Positions 34,211 to 43,525 of a stretch of 64,000 bases of DNA are shown piece after piece; the stretch's first letter is position 1; each line of letters begins with the position of its first letter. A model generated the notes under the pieces. That model saw only the letters and a program-made list of their open reading frames with translations, was not told the origin of the DNA and ran no database searches. Position numbers and translations under genes: made by a program. The DNA lies in NCBI RefSeq assembly GCF_015356865.1, contig NZ_JAAFZA010000002.1, positions 90,092 to 154,091 on the forward strand, read 5' to 3'. This DNA comes from Catenulispora pinisilvae (GTDB taxonomy: Bacteria; Actinomycetota; Actinomycetes; Streptomycetales; Catenulisporaceae).

Positions 34211-34657
34211 TCACTCAACGACAGCGTCGTCGAGAATCCGGTGGTGGGCGAAATCGCCACGGAAATCCGTGCGATCCAGGTCGGTGGGTCGGAACACGCT
34301 CTCGCCGGCGGCGGACAGGAACGCCTCGATCTCCCGGCGCAGCACGGCCAGTCCGGCCTCCCGCTCGTCGAACAGCGCAGACCAGGTCGGCTCCAGCCGC
34401 AGCAACGCGAGCGGCGGATGGCACGCGTCGTAGTCGGCGCGGGCCTGGGCGTTCTCCAACTTCACCGCGTGGGCGGCGGCGATCTCCTTGTCCCCGGCGC
34501 CCCTCGCGCGCATCCTCACATCACGCCGCGCGGCCGCGGCTCTGATCTCCTCGGCCGTCGCGGCCGGCGGCACGCCCAACTCGGCGTACTCGGTGGATCT
34601 GGGTACGACGAGCGGCAGCGCGAACAGCGCGGCACTCGTCCGGCGGTCTTGGTGCAT
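34211..34657 (-). CDS. small J-domain-like protein lacking the HPD motif
   Basis: The 148-residue protein shows a J-domain helical pattern at ~22-85 (TEYAELGVPPAATAEEIRAA, then KEIAAAHAVKLENAQARADY). The J-domain tripeptide HPD is replaced, the loop reading MRARGAGDKE, so canonical stimulation of Hsp70 ATPase is unlikely. The C-terminal part (ALLRLEPTWSALFDEREAG onward) is unique. The start lies behind GGAAGGGA. It is the first gene of the eight-gene operon, 19 bases ahead of the Hsp70 gene. It probably binds the adjacent Hsp70 without fully activating it, or acts as an adaptor; this is inference. Confidence 0.72.
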   Translation of the reverse strand: MHQDRRTSAALFALPLVVPRSTEYAELGVPPAATAEEIRAAAARRDVRMRARGAGDKEIAAAHAVKLENAQARADYDACHPPLALLRLEPTWSALFDEREAGLAVLRREIEAFLSAAGESVFRPTDLDRTDFRGDFAHHRILDDAVVE

Positions 34658-34748
34658 GGCGTTTTCCCTTCCACCCCGTGTATTGACGGACGGAACGTCG
34701 GCAGCGTCGGTAGGGCTGCGGCTAGGTCAGGCCCTGTGCACTGTGCGG

Positions 34749-35000
34749 TCAGATGACGGTGACGGGGCAGCCGATGTGATGCCGGCGCAGCCCACGATGT
34801 CTCCGGTGTCCTCGCGCCGCACGTCAGCAGCGCAGCAAGCCGGCCAGATCGGCGGCACCGCCCATGAGCACCGACGTCACCATCATCTTGACCGGCCATC
34901 GCCTCATGCTTCCTGCGCAGTTCAGGCTCACCCTCAGCCACCGACTGACGGACCGCGGCACCCATGCACGACGAGTCTTGATTTACCACGACACCTTCCC
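34749..35000. pseudogene. remnants of SLOG-like sequence on both strands
   Basis: On the minus strand TGDIVGCAG and, one frame over, IGCPVTVI followed by a stop resemble the SLOG C-terminus at 10976 (GGTGDIVRRARDVGRPVTVI), ending at about 34749. On the plus strand the ATG at 34864 gives STDVTIILTGHRLM, very like the SLOG N-terminus TVIGLTGHQAM. Neither side is complete. This looks like a duplicated and rearranged SLOG gene end. It sits in the promoter region of the eight-gene operon. Confidence 0.4.
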
Positions 35001-35011
35001 GGCGTCGGCAC

Positions 35012-35044
35012 CAGCGTATGAGGGTCCTGTCAGGACCGGTCCTC
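35012..35044. repeat. second copy of the 33-bp palindrome-bearing element
   Basis: It matches 12625-12657 with one mismatch and contains the dyad AGGACCGGTCCT at 35032-35043. The following bases (TTGTGCTACCA versus TTGTGCCACCA, at the same distance downstream) are also similar. No intact gene starts within the next 500 bases on the plus strand, so this promoter/operator copy is orphaned. Confidence 0.65.
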
Positions 35045-35139
35045 ACTGCGGCCGGACCGCTTGTGCTACCAAAGGACGCAGCGATGCCGCCCCGGAGACA
35101 CCCGACATCGGACCGGGTCACCCAGCAGGCCCGGAACCT

Positions 35140-35540
35140 TGCTGATGGATCTGGATGACGCCTGGGCGAGGGTGAAGTACCTGGTCCGCGACCGGGACGC
35201 ATCGTTCGGCGCGGCGTTCGACGCGATGTTCACCGCCGCCGGGATCCAGGCAATCCGCACCGGCGTTCGGGCACCCCGACAGAACGCGATCATGTAACGC
35301 TGGTTCCGCGGCCTACGCGCGGAACTCACCGACCGGACCCTGGTCTGGAACCTGGAGCACCTGATCCGGCTGTCACCCGAATACGTGAGTCACTACAACG
35401 GTCACCGCCCACACCGATCCCTCGGTCAGGCCGCACCGATGCGTCCGTTGCCGGACAAGGTGATCGACCTCGAGGAGTTCCGAGTCCGCCGGCGTGATCA
35501 CGCCGGCGGACTGCTCCACGAACACCAGCAGGTCGCATAG
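35140..35540 (+). pseudogene. C-terminal remnant of integrase-core transposase with internal stop
   Basis: Reading begins LMDLDDAWARVKYLVRDRDA and continues FGAAFDAMF, RTGVRAPRQNAIM. It is then broken by a TAA and resumes RWFRGLRAELTDRTLVWNLE, then YNGHRPHRSLGQAAPMRPLP and GGLLHEHQQVA. It is clearly the second half of the same transposase family as 7133-8225 and 61044-61310. The N-terminal half is missing and the stop interrupts it. Confidence 0.8.
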
Positions 35541-35553
35541 GTTATCGGCCCCC

Positions 35554-35720
35554 TCAGGTCGGGTCCAGGCTCATGATGGCCATGTCGGCGCACTTGAGCG
35601 CGGTCTGCTCGTTCGGGAGGTGGCCGCGGGCCTTGACTGTCCGGCAAATGCGGGCACTGGCGGGCTCGACGGCCGTTGGTGGAGCAGATGATGGTGCGGA
35701 TCTCGGCGTCGAAGAATGAC
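35554..35720 (-). pseudogene. 3' fragment of an IS256-family transposase
   Basis: The fragment reads FFDAEIRTIICSTN, then after a one-base insertion AVEPASARICRTVKARGH and ALKCADMAIMSLDPT with a stop at 35554. This is the conserved end of IS256 transposases, where a Glu near VExxNARIRR is the last catalytic residue. The rest of the element is absent. Confidence 0.75.
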
Positions 35721-35919
35721 CCCTAGGGGCTCCGACAAGGCGCTCGCCAGCCCTCGTCGGGGGTTGGAGCAGTTCGGATCTCAGGGCCACTGCGCTATGG
35801 ATGGCCAGCGCTGGCCATTTCCACGCCGGGTGGGCATTGGTTCTGGACGGTTGGATCCTGATGGTGGTGGTGCGTGCCCAATCAAGCAGGCTGCCACCAA
35901 GGTCGATCGAGAGAAGGTG

Positions 35920-37351
35920 GTTCCGGTGGCCGGACCTGGTTCCGGTTCGGTGTATTGGCGGTGTGGGCGTGGTCAGCGGTTGGACGGCACCTGTCCAGGT
36001 CGCGGCGATGAGGGTCACGGCTCGTGGTATTTCGCGGTGAGTGTTCCGCCGATCGGCAGCGTCATGGGAGGGCGCCGGTCTTGCGCCGTGGTGGTCATCC
36101 CAATCAGGCGGCCGAGTCTGCGTTGGGCCTGGTTCGGGATGGGGCGGATCCGGAGGCCGGCGCAACACTCGAAGAATGGCTACGCGTGTGCGCGGCTGGC
36201 AGTGCCCGTCTGGCGACATCGACGAGGGCGTCGTACACCGAGCACATCGACGTCTACATCAACCCGGTCCTGGGACACATCCCACTGACGGAGCTCACGA
36301 TCAAGGACCTCAACAACTTCTTCACAGCTCTGGCCCGGCGTCGCACCAGGCGCAACGGATCGACACTGTCGGCGGGCACGGTCACTCGTGTCCACACCAC
36401 ACTGCGGGCCGGCTTGAACGCGGCGCTACGCCGGGGTCTGATCGCCTGGAACCCTGCGCGGGAGGCTGAGCCGCCGCGGCGGCATCGCCCACGAGCGGTG
36501 GTGTGGACCGAGGACCTGATTGCGCACTGGAGAGCCACGGGCGAACGTCCACCGGTGGCGGTATGGACAGCCACGCAGACTGCTTCGTTTCTGGCGGCCA
36601 TCGCCGAGGACCGGATGTATGCGGCCTTCCACCTGATCGCGGTGCGCGGCCTGCGCCGTGGCGAGGCTGCCGGTTTGCGTTGGTGTGATCTGGACCTGGA
36701 CCGAGGCCTGTGTTTCATTACGCATCAGGTGCAGCGGCGTGATGGGGAGATTGTGCAGGGGCCGCCGAAGACGCCGACAAGTGTGCGGGCGGTGGTACTG
36801 GATCGGACCACGGCGAAGGTGCTGAAGGCCCACCGCCGGAAGCAAGAAGCCGAATGCCGGGCCCGCGATGTGGTGCCGTCCGGGTTCGTGTTCACCAGGG
36901 TCGATGGTCAGCCGCTGGCGCCGGAGTATCTCTACCGGCGCTTCGTGGCGCTATTGCCGAGCACGGGTTGCCGCCGATCCGGTTGCACGACCTACGCCAT
37001 GGCGCAGCGTCGCTGGCGCTGCAGGCCAGAGTGGACCTGAAGGTGGTCTCCGACCAGCTCGACCACTCCTCGATCGTACTCACTGCCGACACGTATGTGA
37101 GTGTGCTGCCGGCGTCGGCGATGCAGGCTGCGGAGGCGACAGCGCGGCTGGTGGCCCAGGCCGGGCAGACTGCACCGGGCTCGAAGCACGTGACGCGGAG
37201 GAGGCCGAGTCCGCCGGATCCATCCGGTCGCAGTAGGCGCCGGCGTCGCGGTTCCCGACGGCCGACGCCGAGCGGCCCGTCCACGCCGTTGAAGACTGCG
37301 GCCCGGTCAAAGATCGGCACGGTGGCGGCGGGAAAGGAGGTGGCCGCTTGA
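35920..37351 (+). pseudogene. tyrosine recombinase (phage-type integrase) with two frameshifts
   Basis: Three reading frames join into a ~450-residue integrase. The N-terminus reads GSVYWRCGRGQRLDGTCPG with GHGSWYFAVSVPP (an AP2-like DNA-binding region). After a frame change near 36070 come the SAM-like domain (YTEHIDVYINPVLGHIPLTE) and the catalytic Arg in LIAVRGLRRGEAAGLRW. After another shift near 36955 come the HxxR box LHDLRHGAASLALQA, the second His in SDQLDHSSIVL and the Tyr in TADTYVSVLP. All catalytic residues survive but in different frames, so it is a recent pseudogene. No attachment site or tRNA was recognised nearby. Confidence 0.82.
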
Positions 37352-38131
37352 GACAGCCTGTGGGGACAACCGGAAAGCGGCACGTTCGGGGCACCCTACA
37401 GGCATGCCAGCAGCCGCCTGACCTGGTGATTCACGTGTAAAGCCGCCGAAAATGCAGAAGAAATCACAGTCACTTGGGGCTGATGAGGTGTGTGGGGCTG
37501 GTGGTGCGGACCCATCCGATGCCCGGGCGTCGCACATAGCGATTGTCATTCAGGAGTTTGACGGCTGCACGCCTGGTCAGAGGGCACCCCCGGCGGGGCT
37601 CCACGCAGATCGGTCGATGCCAAACAGGCCACTGACCTGCGGTCTTTCGCGATCGCGATGCAGTGGGTGTTGCCGTAACAGAGCCGCGCGCCAACTAGCG
37701 TTACCACCAGCCAGCAAACGACTACGAATGATCCCGCAAAGTATCCCCGGTGGGCCACTTGTGGTACGCATCGTCGCAAGGACTGGCTCGCCGCCCCGAA
37801 CACGTGGGGGGGTCATATCCCTGAGGGGTCTAGTACCATAACCCCGCCAAACCCCTGGGCATTCTGTGACGATCTGCACCTGGCATAATCCGCGCTGTGA
37901 TGCTCCTGGTAGGAGCTTCGTGGGCCTAGGTTGGCCGGTCACGGTTCGGATGTTTAGAGCATCTCGCTTCCGCGTCTCGGCGTCAAGCGGTACCGGACTA
38001 TTGGCGTTCGGATGCAGCGGGCGACTGACGGGGGATCGAAAAGGAAACCGCCTATCGCTGTGGATAGCGTACTCCACAGAGTTGTCTTATGCATTCTCGA
38101 TGTACTATTCGCTTCTATCAGCGAGGGCCGG
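37352..38131. other. 780 bases without a supportable gene
   Basis: Only short overlapping frames are seen. One minus frame ends in AAVKLLNDNRYVRRPGIGWV, protein-like but without a start or homology that I know. The region is less GC-rich than its surroundings around 38040-38120, which may indicate a promoter for a lost gene. Confidence 0.4.
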
Positions 38132-38769
38132 TCACTCGTGGAAGGTGGTCGGATCCTTCAGCCATCCGAGCGCGTGGAGGTCTCGGGCCAGCCATTCGTA
38201 GGCGAGGTTCGTCGAGGGCCGCGTGCTGCCAAGCGGGGTGATCCCGTCTTCGAGCATGGGGATGTGGTAGGCGGTTCGTGATGCCGGACGCGGCCCTTGG
38301 GCGTGTGCCAGTACGGCCTGAGTCCGGGCCCGTTCTCGGTCCTCAGCTCGACGGGTGTCGATGCGCGGGGATCGAGGGCCGGGTCTGGAATCCAAGCAAA
38401 GTTCAGGCGCGGAGGGTATTCGCCGGGGGCCTCGGAGTACGTGATCGTGCCTTCGACGCGCGCCGGCAGGAGGCTGTAGAGCCCGAGGGCCGGCCCGAAC
38501 GCGGGGAGGTTGGTCTCCACCAGGTCGCGGTAGCCCGCCACCGCTTTGGCGAAGATCTCAGCGGTCATCGAGACGGCGGTGTCCGGTGAGTATCCCTGCC
38601 AGCGCATCCGCGGCGTCCCGACCAAGTCGGACGGCGGCCAGGGGCGCAGGAGTGCCTCACCTTCCAGATGTGCCAGCTGCTCGTTCAGCCAGATGATGTC
38701 AGCCGAGCTGACAGTGTGGCCGATGTGCTGCCAGGTGGCGTACACCGAGGTGTTGACCGTCTCCATCAT
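38132..38769 (-). pseudogene. hypothetical protein with one frameshift
   Basis: From the ATG at 38769 the frame encodes ETVNTSVYATWQHIGHTVSS, LEGEALLRPWPPSDLVGTPR and LYSLLPARVEGTITYSEAPG, a well-formed protein. Near 38285 coding passes to another frame, which gives RTAYHIPMLEDGITPLG and YEWLARDLHALGWLKDPTTF before the stop at 38132. Together about 210 residues result. No domain is recognised and no membrane segment is present. Whether the shift is a mutation or a sequencing error cannot be told here. Confidence 0.55.
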
Positions 38770-38914
38770 CGCGGCGACGGCCTGCCGGAGATCGCCGAGA
38801 GGGATGACGTCTCCGCGTTACGCGCCTGCCCGTGAGGGGTGATCGACCGAGGCGGCGTAGGGGCCTGAGACTTTCGGCCTCGGCGCGCTCCGCCGCCCGC
38901 CGAGGGATCGGCGT

Positions 38915-39694
38915 TCAGCTGCCCTGGGCGAGGAAATCGCCGATGACGGCGTCGAGTTCGGCGCGCCGGGCCAGGATGTCGGCGGAGCCGGTCCCGATGT
39001 GCAGAGTGGAGTTCGGGAAGAACGCTGTGATCTCCTCAGCGACGTCGAGGGGGTGAACAGCGTCGCCGGGCTGGCCGATGACTAGTACCCGGGTGGGCGG
39101 TCGGACTGCCGTGGTGAGATCAATGGTGCCCGTCGGCGTCGCGGATGACAGCCACGGCAGGATGGCGCGGGTGGCGGGCTCGAGGTAGCGGTGCGCGCAG
39201 GCGATGGCCCAGGCCCGCGCTGCCGTCGTGGAGCGGCCGGGTTCGGCCATCGTGCTCAGCAAGATTGCCTCGATTGCCGCCGTGTCGCCGACGTGGGCCG
39301 CAGCGGCGATCGCGGCCAGGGCGTCGGCCGCGTCGGTCCGAGCGCGGCTGAATGCGAACGGGGCGATCAGTACCGCGCTGTCGAACTGGTCAGGGACGTC
39401 CAATAGCGCACGGGCCAGGGCACTGGCGCCCCGACACATTGCCACACCATGGCGGGCCCGGCCTACGGCAGCGGTGGCCTGGACGATCCGGCTCAGGGAC
39501 GCGAACGGGTCGCCGGGGTCGGGCTCGGCGGCGTCGAGGTTGGCGAACAGGACCGGAACGGACACGTCTTTCAGGTAGCCCAGGCGTTCGGCCGTGCCGC
39601 CCAGGGGAGGCACCCAGACGACGGATTGGACGGCGGTCGCCGGGCGAGACCGGTCAATCATGACTTCGGCGCAGGATGTGACTGCAGCTGGCAT
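38915..39694 (-). CDS. alpha/beta-hydrolase-like protein with Cys at the nucleophile position
   Basis: The 259-residue protein from ATG 39694 lacks a strong ribosome binding site; in-frame starts further upstream run into the ketosynthase gene. It has hydrolase-fold features: VQSVVWVPPLGGTAER (oxyanion loop), HGVAMCRGASALARAL at the nucleophile elbow and a late VLVIGQPGDAVHPLDVAEE with an acidic residue and a His. The usual GxSxG is AMCRG, so the nucleophile is Cys or absent. It might be a thioesterase-like partner of the ACP/ketosynthase encoded just upstream, 88 bases away. Substrate unknown. Confidence 0.6.
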   Translation of the reverse strand: MPAAVTSCAEVMIDRSRPATAVQSVVWVPPLGGTAERLGYLKDVSVPVLFANLDAAEPDPGDPFASLSRIVQATAAVGRARHGVAMCRGASALARALLDVPDQFDSAVLIAPFAFSRARTDAADALAAIAAAAHVGDTAAIEAILLSTMAEPGRSTTAARAWAIACAHRYLEPATRAILPWLSSATPTGTIDLTTAVRPPTRVLVIGQPGDAVHPLDVAEEITAFFPNSTLHIGTGSADILARRAELDAVIGDFLAQGS

Positions 39695-39782
39695 GCACAG
39701 ATCGCTTTCGATTGCGGATGAGGATGGAGATGTTCCTGCAGCGCGTTTGGCACGCTGACGCAGATGGGCGGGGCGCCGGCCG

Positions 39783-41006
39783 CTACACGGCCTGAAAGAC
39801 CAGTGCGGCGTTCTGGCCACCGAACCCGAATGAATTGCTCAGGGCCGCGCCGTGCCGGACCGGCCTCGGCGTCTTGGCGACCACGTCGAGGTCGATCTTC
39901 GGGTCGAGGCTGTCCAAGTTGGCGGTCGGGGGGATCACCTGGTGCTGCAGCGACAGCACGACGCAGACCGCTTCGATCGCGCCGGCGGCACCGATGGCAT
40001 GGCCGATGACGCTCTTGGTGGCGGTGACCGGCGGCGACGCCGCGAACAGGCTCTGCAGCGCGGCAGCCTCGGCGAGATCGCCGGCGATGGTCGAGGTTCC
40101 GTGCGCGTTGACGTGCCCGATGTCGGCCGGCGCCAGATCGGCGTCTCTCAGGGCCGCGACCATCGCCTGCTGAGCTCCGCGCCCCTGCGGGTGCGGTGCG
40201 ACGAAATGATGGGCGTCACAGGACGCCCCGTAGCCGGTGAACATCGCACGGATCGGAGCCCGGCGAGCCTGTGCGTGGTCCAGCCGCTCCAAGACCAGCA
40301 GTGCCGCACCTTCGGCCAGGACGAATCCGTCCCGGTCGGCGTCGAACGGCCGTGAGGCCCCGGCGGGGTCCCAGGATCGGCCGGACACTGCGCGGGTCTG
40401 GGTCAGGGCGTTGGCGGTGAACGGCGCGAGAACGGACTCCGCGCCGCCCGCGATGACGATGTCGCAGGTCCCGGCCTGAACCAAAGCTCTGGCCACCCCC
40501 AAGGCGGTCGCACCCGACGCGCAGGCGCTGCTGGTGGCGAAGTTCGGGCCCTGCAGCCCGAGATCCATTGCCACCTCGCCGGCGGCCATGCTGGGCACGC
40601 TGCGCGGAGTCGTCAGCGCGGAAATCTTCGCGGCGTCGCCGGCGGCCAGTTGCGCGAACGGCTTCTCGTACTGGTACATGCTGTTAGACCCGGCTCCGAT
40701 GACGACACCGATACGGGCCGGATCCCAACTCTGCCGGTCCAGAGCGGCATCTGCCACCGCTTCCCGGGCCGCGACCAGTGCCATCTGCGCAAACGGGTCC
40801 AGGCGCCACGCCAACCGGGCTCCCAGCAGCGCGGAAGCGTCGAACCCGGGCACCCTACACGCGAACTCGCACGGCAGACCCGCAAGCCGTGGGTCTGCGG
40901 CCGCCACCGAACGCCCCGCCAGCATGCCCTGCCAGGACGCCTCCACCCCGATCCCCGCGGGGCACACGACGCCGAGCCCGGTCACCGCGACGTCGCGGCC
41001 GCTCAT
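39783..41006 (-). CDS. beta-ketoacyl-ACP synthase (FabF/KAS II type)
   Basis: The 407-residue enzyme starts at the ATG overlapping the ACP stop (ATGA). It has the thiolase-type fold with catalytic Cys in TSSACASGATALGVA, His in GHVNAHGTSTIAGD, Lys in VTATKSVIGHAIG and a second His there, all the C-H-H residues of condensing enzymes. The C-terminal NSFGFGGQNAALVF signature is typical of KAS II/PKS ketosynthases. It performs decarboxylative condensation of malonyl-ACP with an acyl-thioester. The solitary ACP-KS pair points to a small specialised acyl pathway and not to housekeeping fatty-acid synthesis. Confidence 0.92.
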   Translation of the reverse strand: MSGRDVAVTGLGVVCPAGIGVEASWQGMLAGRSVAAADPRLAGLPCEFACRVPGFDASALLGARLAWRLDPFAQMALVAAREAVADAALDRQSWDPARIGVVIGAGSNSMYQYEKPFAQLAAGDAAKISALTTPRSVPSMAAGEVAMDLGLQGPNFATSSACASGATALGVARALVQAGTCDIVIAGGAESVLAPFTANALTQTRAVSGRSWDPAGASRPFDADRDGFVLAEGAALLVLERLDHAQARRAPIRAMFTGYGASCDAHHFVAPHPQGRGAQQAMVAALRDADLAPADIGHVNAHGTSTIAGDLAEAAALQSLFAASPPVTATKSVIGHAIGAAGAIEAVCVVLSLQHQVIPPTANLDSLDPKIDLDVVAKTPRPVRHGAALSNSFGFGGQNAALVFQAV

Positions 41007-41272
41007 GCCGACGTCCCCAGCGCCGCCTGGCAGTGGACCGCGCGGGCTTCTTCCAGCCACACGGCGACCTGGGCCAGGCTCGCCTGCCCGGTCACCTTGC
41101 CGTAGAGATCGTTGGGGAAACCGCACTCATCGTCGATGAGCACGCTCATCTCGACCAGTGCCATGGAGTCTAGCTTCATCGACTCCAGCGTCCGATCAGC
41201 TCTCACGAGGTCGGCCGGCACCCCCATGTGCCCGGTGAGCACCCGAGCCAAGAATTCGTAGACATCAGGCAC
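41003..41272 (-). CDS. acyl carrier protein
   Basis: The 89-residue protein starts at a GTG directly behind AGGAGGAG. It has a four-helix ACP pattern with the 4'-phosphopantetheine Ser in SMKLDSMALVEMSV (the DSL-like motif is DSM) and an acidic helix II. Its C-terminal ~10 residues are extended. It is the first gene of the ACP-ketosynthase(-hydrolase) operon. Confidence 0.9.
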   Translation of the reverse strand: MPDVYEFLARVLTGHMGVPADLVRADRTLESMKLDSMALVEMSVLIDDECGFPNDLYGKVTGQASLAQVAVWLEEARAVHCQAALGTSA

Positions 41273-41446
41273 TTGCTACTCCTCCTACTCTCGGGAGACC
41301 CCGAGAATCGCCGATGAGATCAGTACACCTCCACTGCATCTAAACAGGGCATAGAATGGCAAATAGGCGCGCAATCGGATAGCCCAGACGGCCCATGGCG
41401 CGCAGCGTCCACCGACCGTTCACCTGTGCGCAGTACGCCCGTCGGC

Positions 41447-43150
41447 TCAGGCGCGGGACGTTGCGAACAGCACCCGAGGCTCCAGGTCCAGCCTCGTCGC
41501 CAGGGCGTCGGCCGGCGGGGCGAGGTCCACGATCCAGTCGCCGAACCGGCGTATGGTGCGGGTGATGTACGGGCTGATCGTGGCCAGGTCGTCCAGGTCC
41601 ACCGGGTGTCCCTCGGCGGCGAGGCCGTTCGCGGCATCGGTGATGTCCAAGGCGGTGGAATATATGGCGCAGTTCGACATCAGCTCGTTGAACTTCACCA
41701 CCCGCTCCTGGTAGTCGGGGTCGTTATGGCTGATCAGCTGGCCGCCGATCATCAGGTGGGCGGCGAACTTGTGGAAGTTCTCGGTCCGGTTGGTGACCAT
41801 CGTGATCTGATCGCGCAGCGTCGGCTCGGACAGGTACCGCAGCAGCGTGATGGTGCGGATCACCCGGCCAAGCTCGCGCAGCGCCTTGTAGATCCGGTTG
41901 CGCCGGGAATGGTTCCCCAGCCGGCGCAGCAGCGTCACCGAGGACAGCCGGCCCTCCCGGATGGAGATCCCGGTGCGCAGCAGATCGGTCCAGTGCTTCT
42001 CCAGCAGGCCCCGATCGATCACGTTGTCGGCGAACAGCGCGTCGATGTGCTGGTACCGGGTCCTGGCGTCGGGCCGGTAGAAGTTCAGGTCGTGCCAGTT
42101 GCTGATCCTCGGAAGAAGATCGAAGCCCAGGAGCGCGGCGCACCCGAAAACCGGCAGCGACGCCCCCTGGGTGTCGGCGTGGATCGTCTCGGGCTTCACG
42201 TCGGAGATGTTGGACAGCAGCGAGTCCAGCAGGTACACCGCCTCCCACACCCCGCACGGGATGAAGTGGGAGATCGGTCGGCCTCAGGTTGCCGCCGTAG
42301 GCGAAGGCCGTGACCACGTACCGGCCCAGGCTGTCGCGGATCTTCGGGTCCGACCCCGAGGCCGGGCCCAGATGCCGGGGCCACCCCGTGAGGTGGGCGG
42401 TGCGGGCCAGGATGTCCAGCAGGTGCCGCTCCGGCAGCCGGTCCAGGATCGCCGCCTCCAACACCAGGGCCGAGGGCCGCCGCTCGGCGCCCTTACGCCG
42501 GGCCAGCACCGGTTTGCCGTCCTCCAGGCGCAGGTCGGTGTTGGCCGGGTACCCCTTGTCGACATCGGCCGCGGTCTTCGTCAACAGCGCCCGGTAGTGA
42601 GCTATCAGGGCCTTCGGATCGGCGGGCAGGCCCGCCTGCTCGCAGAACTTCCCGACGTGAGGCTCGCACTCCTCCCAGGTCATCACCTGGGTGTGCAGGT
42701 TGGCGTAGGAGTCCGAGCCGACCACCGCGATGTCGCCGCTGCGCAGCTCGGCGGCCGGATGGGAGAACACGCACACCTCCAGGTGGCGCCGAGCCAGCAT
42801 CCCGGGCCGGCGCCGGTCACGCAGTGTGCGCTTCCACAAGGGCCCGGCGAACGCGTCGATGTCGACGGTCAGCACGACCTGCCTGCCGTCCCGCTCGACC
42901 AGGATGCTCTCCTCGATCCACTCCGCGATGCGTCCGGCGTCCCGGACCGCCCGCACGAACTCCAGCGCGTCTAGCACTGCCCGCTCCGCCGAGGTCGCCT
43001 CCAGCTCGATCACGTCCACCAGCGTGAACAGCGTCGGCCGGTGCGACTTGTAGTACTGCTCGCACAGCGGCAGGTAGTTGTTTCCGTGGTGCGCGGCCAC
43101 CGCCTCGTGCGCCGCGGACAGCCGGCCCACGCCCCCGCCGCCAGCCAGCG
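41447..43150 (-). pseudogene. Tn3-family transposase, N-terminally truncated and frameshifted
   Basis: The preserved part begins at about 43150 with GRLSAAHEAVAAHHGNNYLP and continues with ALEFVRAVRDAGRIAEWIEE, FKxxDxxR-type segments and SDPKIRDSLGRYVVTAFAYG. A frameshift near 42255 follows. The second part MWEAVYLLDSLLSNISDVKP, IHADTQGASLPVFGCAALLG and NRIYKALRELGRVIRTITLL runs to the stop at 41447. This corresponds to the C-terminal ~570 residues of the ~1000-residue DDE_Tnp_Tn3 transposases. The conserved Asp in HADTQG is retained, but the N-terminal DNA-binding part is missing. No resolvase or 38-bp inverted repeats were found. Confidence 0.85.
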
Positions 43151-43164
43151 ACGGAGCCAACAAC

Positions 43165-43377
43165 CAGATCGGGAACATCGACTGGCTCGCCGGTGACACC
43201 GACCTTCTCGACGCCCTCGACGGCTTCACCGGCTCCTGGGCGAACGCCGCCACGATCATGAACACCTACTCCGCGCAGCTATCGAGCATGGCCCGCAGCA
43301 GCGCCGCCCAGTTCCAGCAGACCGACAGCAACCTGGCCAAGCAAACCCCGCACGGAAGAAGGCCGATCACCTACTAG
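43165..43377 (+). pseudogene. C-terminal fragment resembling a WXG100/ESX-type protein
   Basis: The open frame reads IGNIDWLAGDTDLLDAL, then FTGSWANAATIMNTYSAQLS and ARSSAAQFQQTDSNLAKQ before a stop. The central helix-turn-helix with SWA and the polar C-terminal helix are like type VII secretion substrates (WXG family). The upstream part runs into the Tn3 fragment on the other strand at about 43150, so the 5' end is lost. No ESX machinery is nearby. Confidence 0.45.
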
Positions 43378-43525
43378 GAACAGCCCAATCCGGCCCAGAA
43401 CAATCACTGCGCCAGCCCGGCACCTGGAGTTGCTTACCGTGGCAGGGAGTCACAGTCGTCACCCGAACCGGTGAAGAAGCAGCCCCTCCATTGCTGTAGC
43501 AAATTTGTTCGAATAGATTCGATCG

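Noticed and set aside
32101..34545. 814-codon plus-strand open frame opposite the Hsp70 gene
   Set aside because: Entirely antisense to the unmistakable Hsp70 motifs; typical of GC-rich DNA.
35554..36219. 221-codon minus-strand frame as a complete gene
   Set aside because: Only the last ~45 codons match IS256; the rest is antisense to the integrase.
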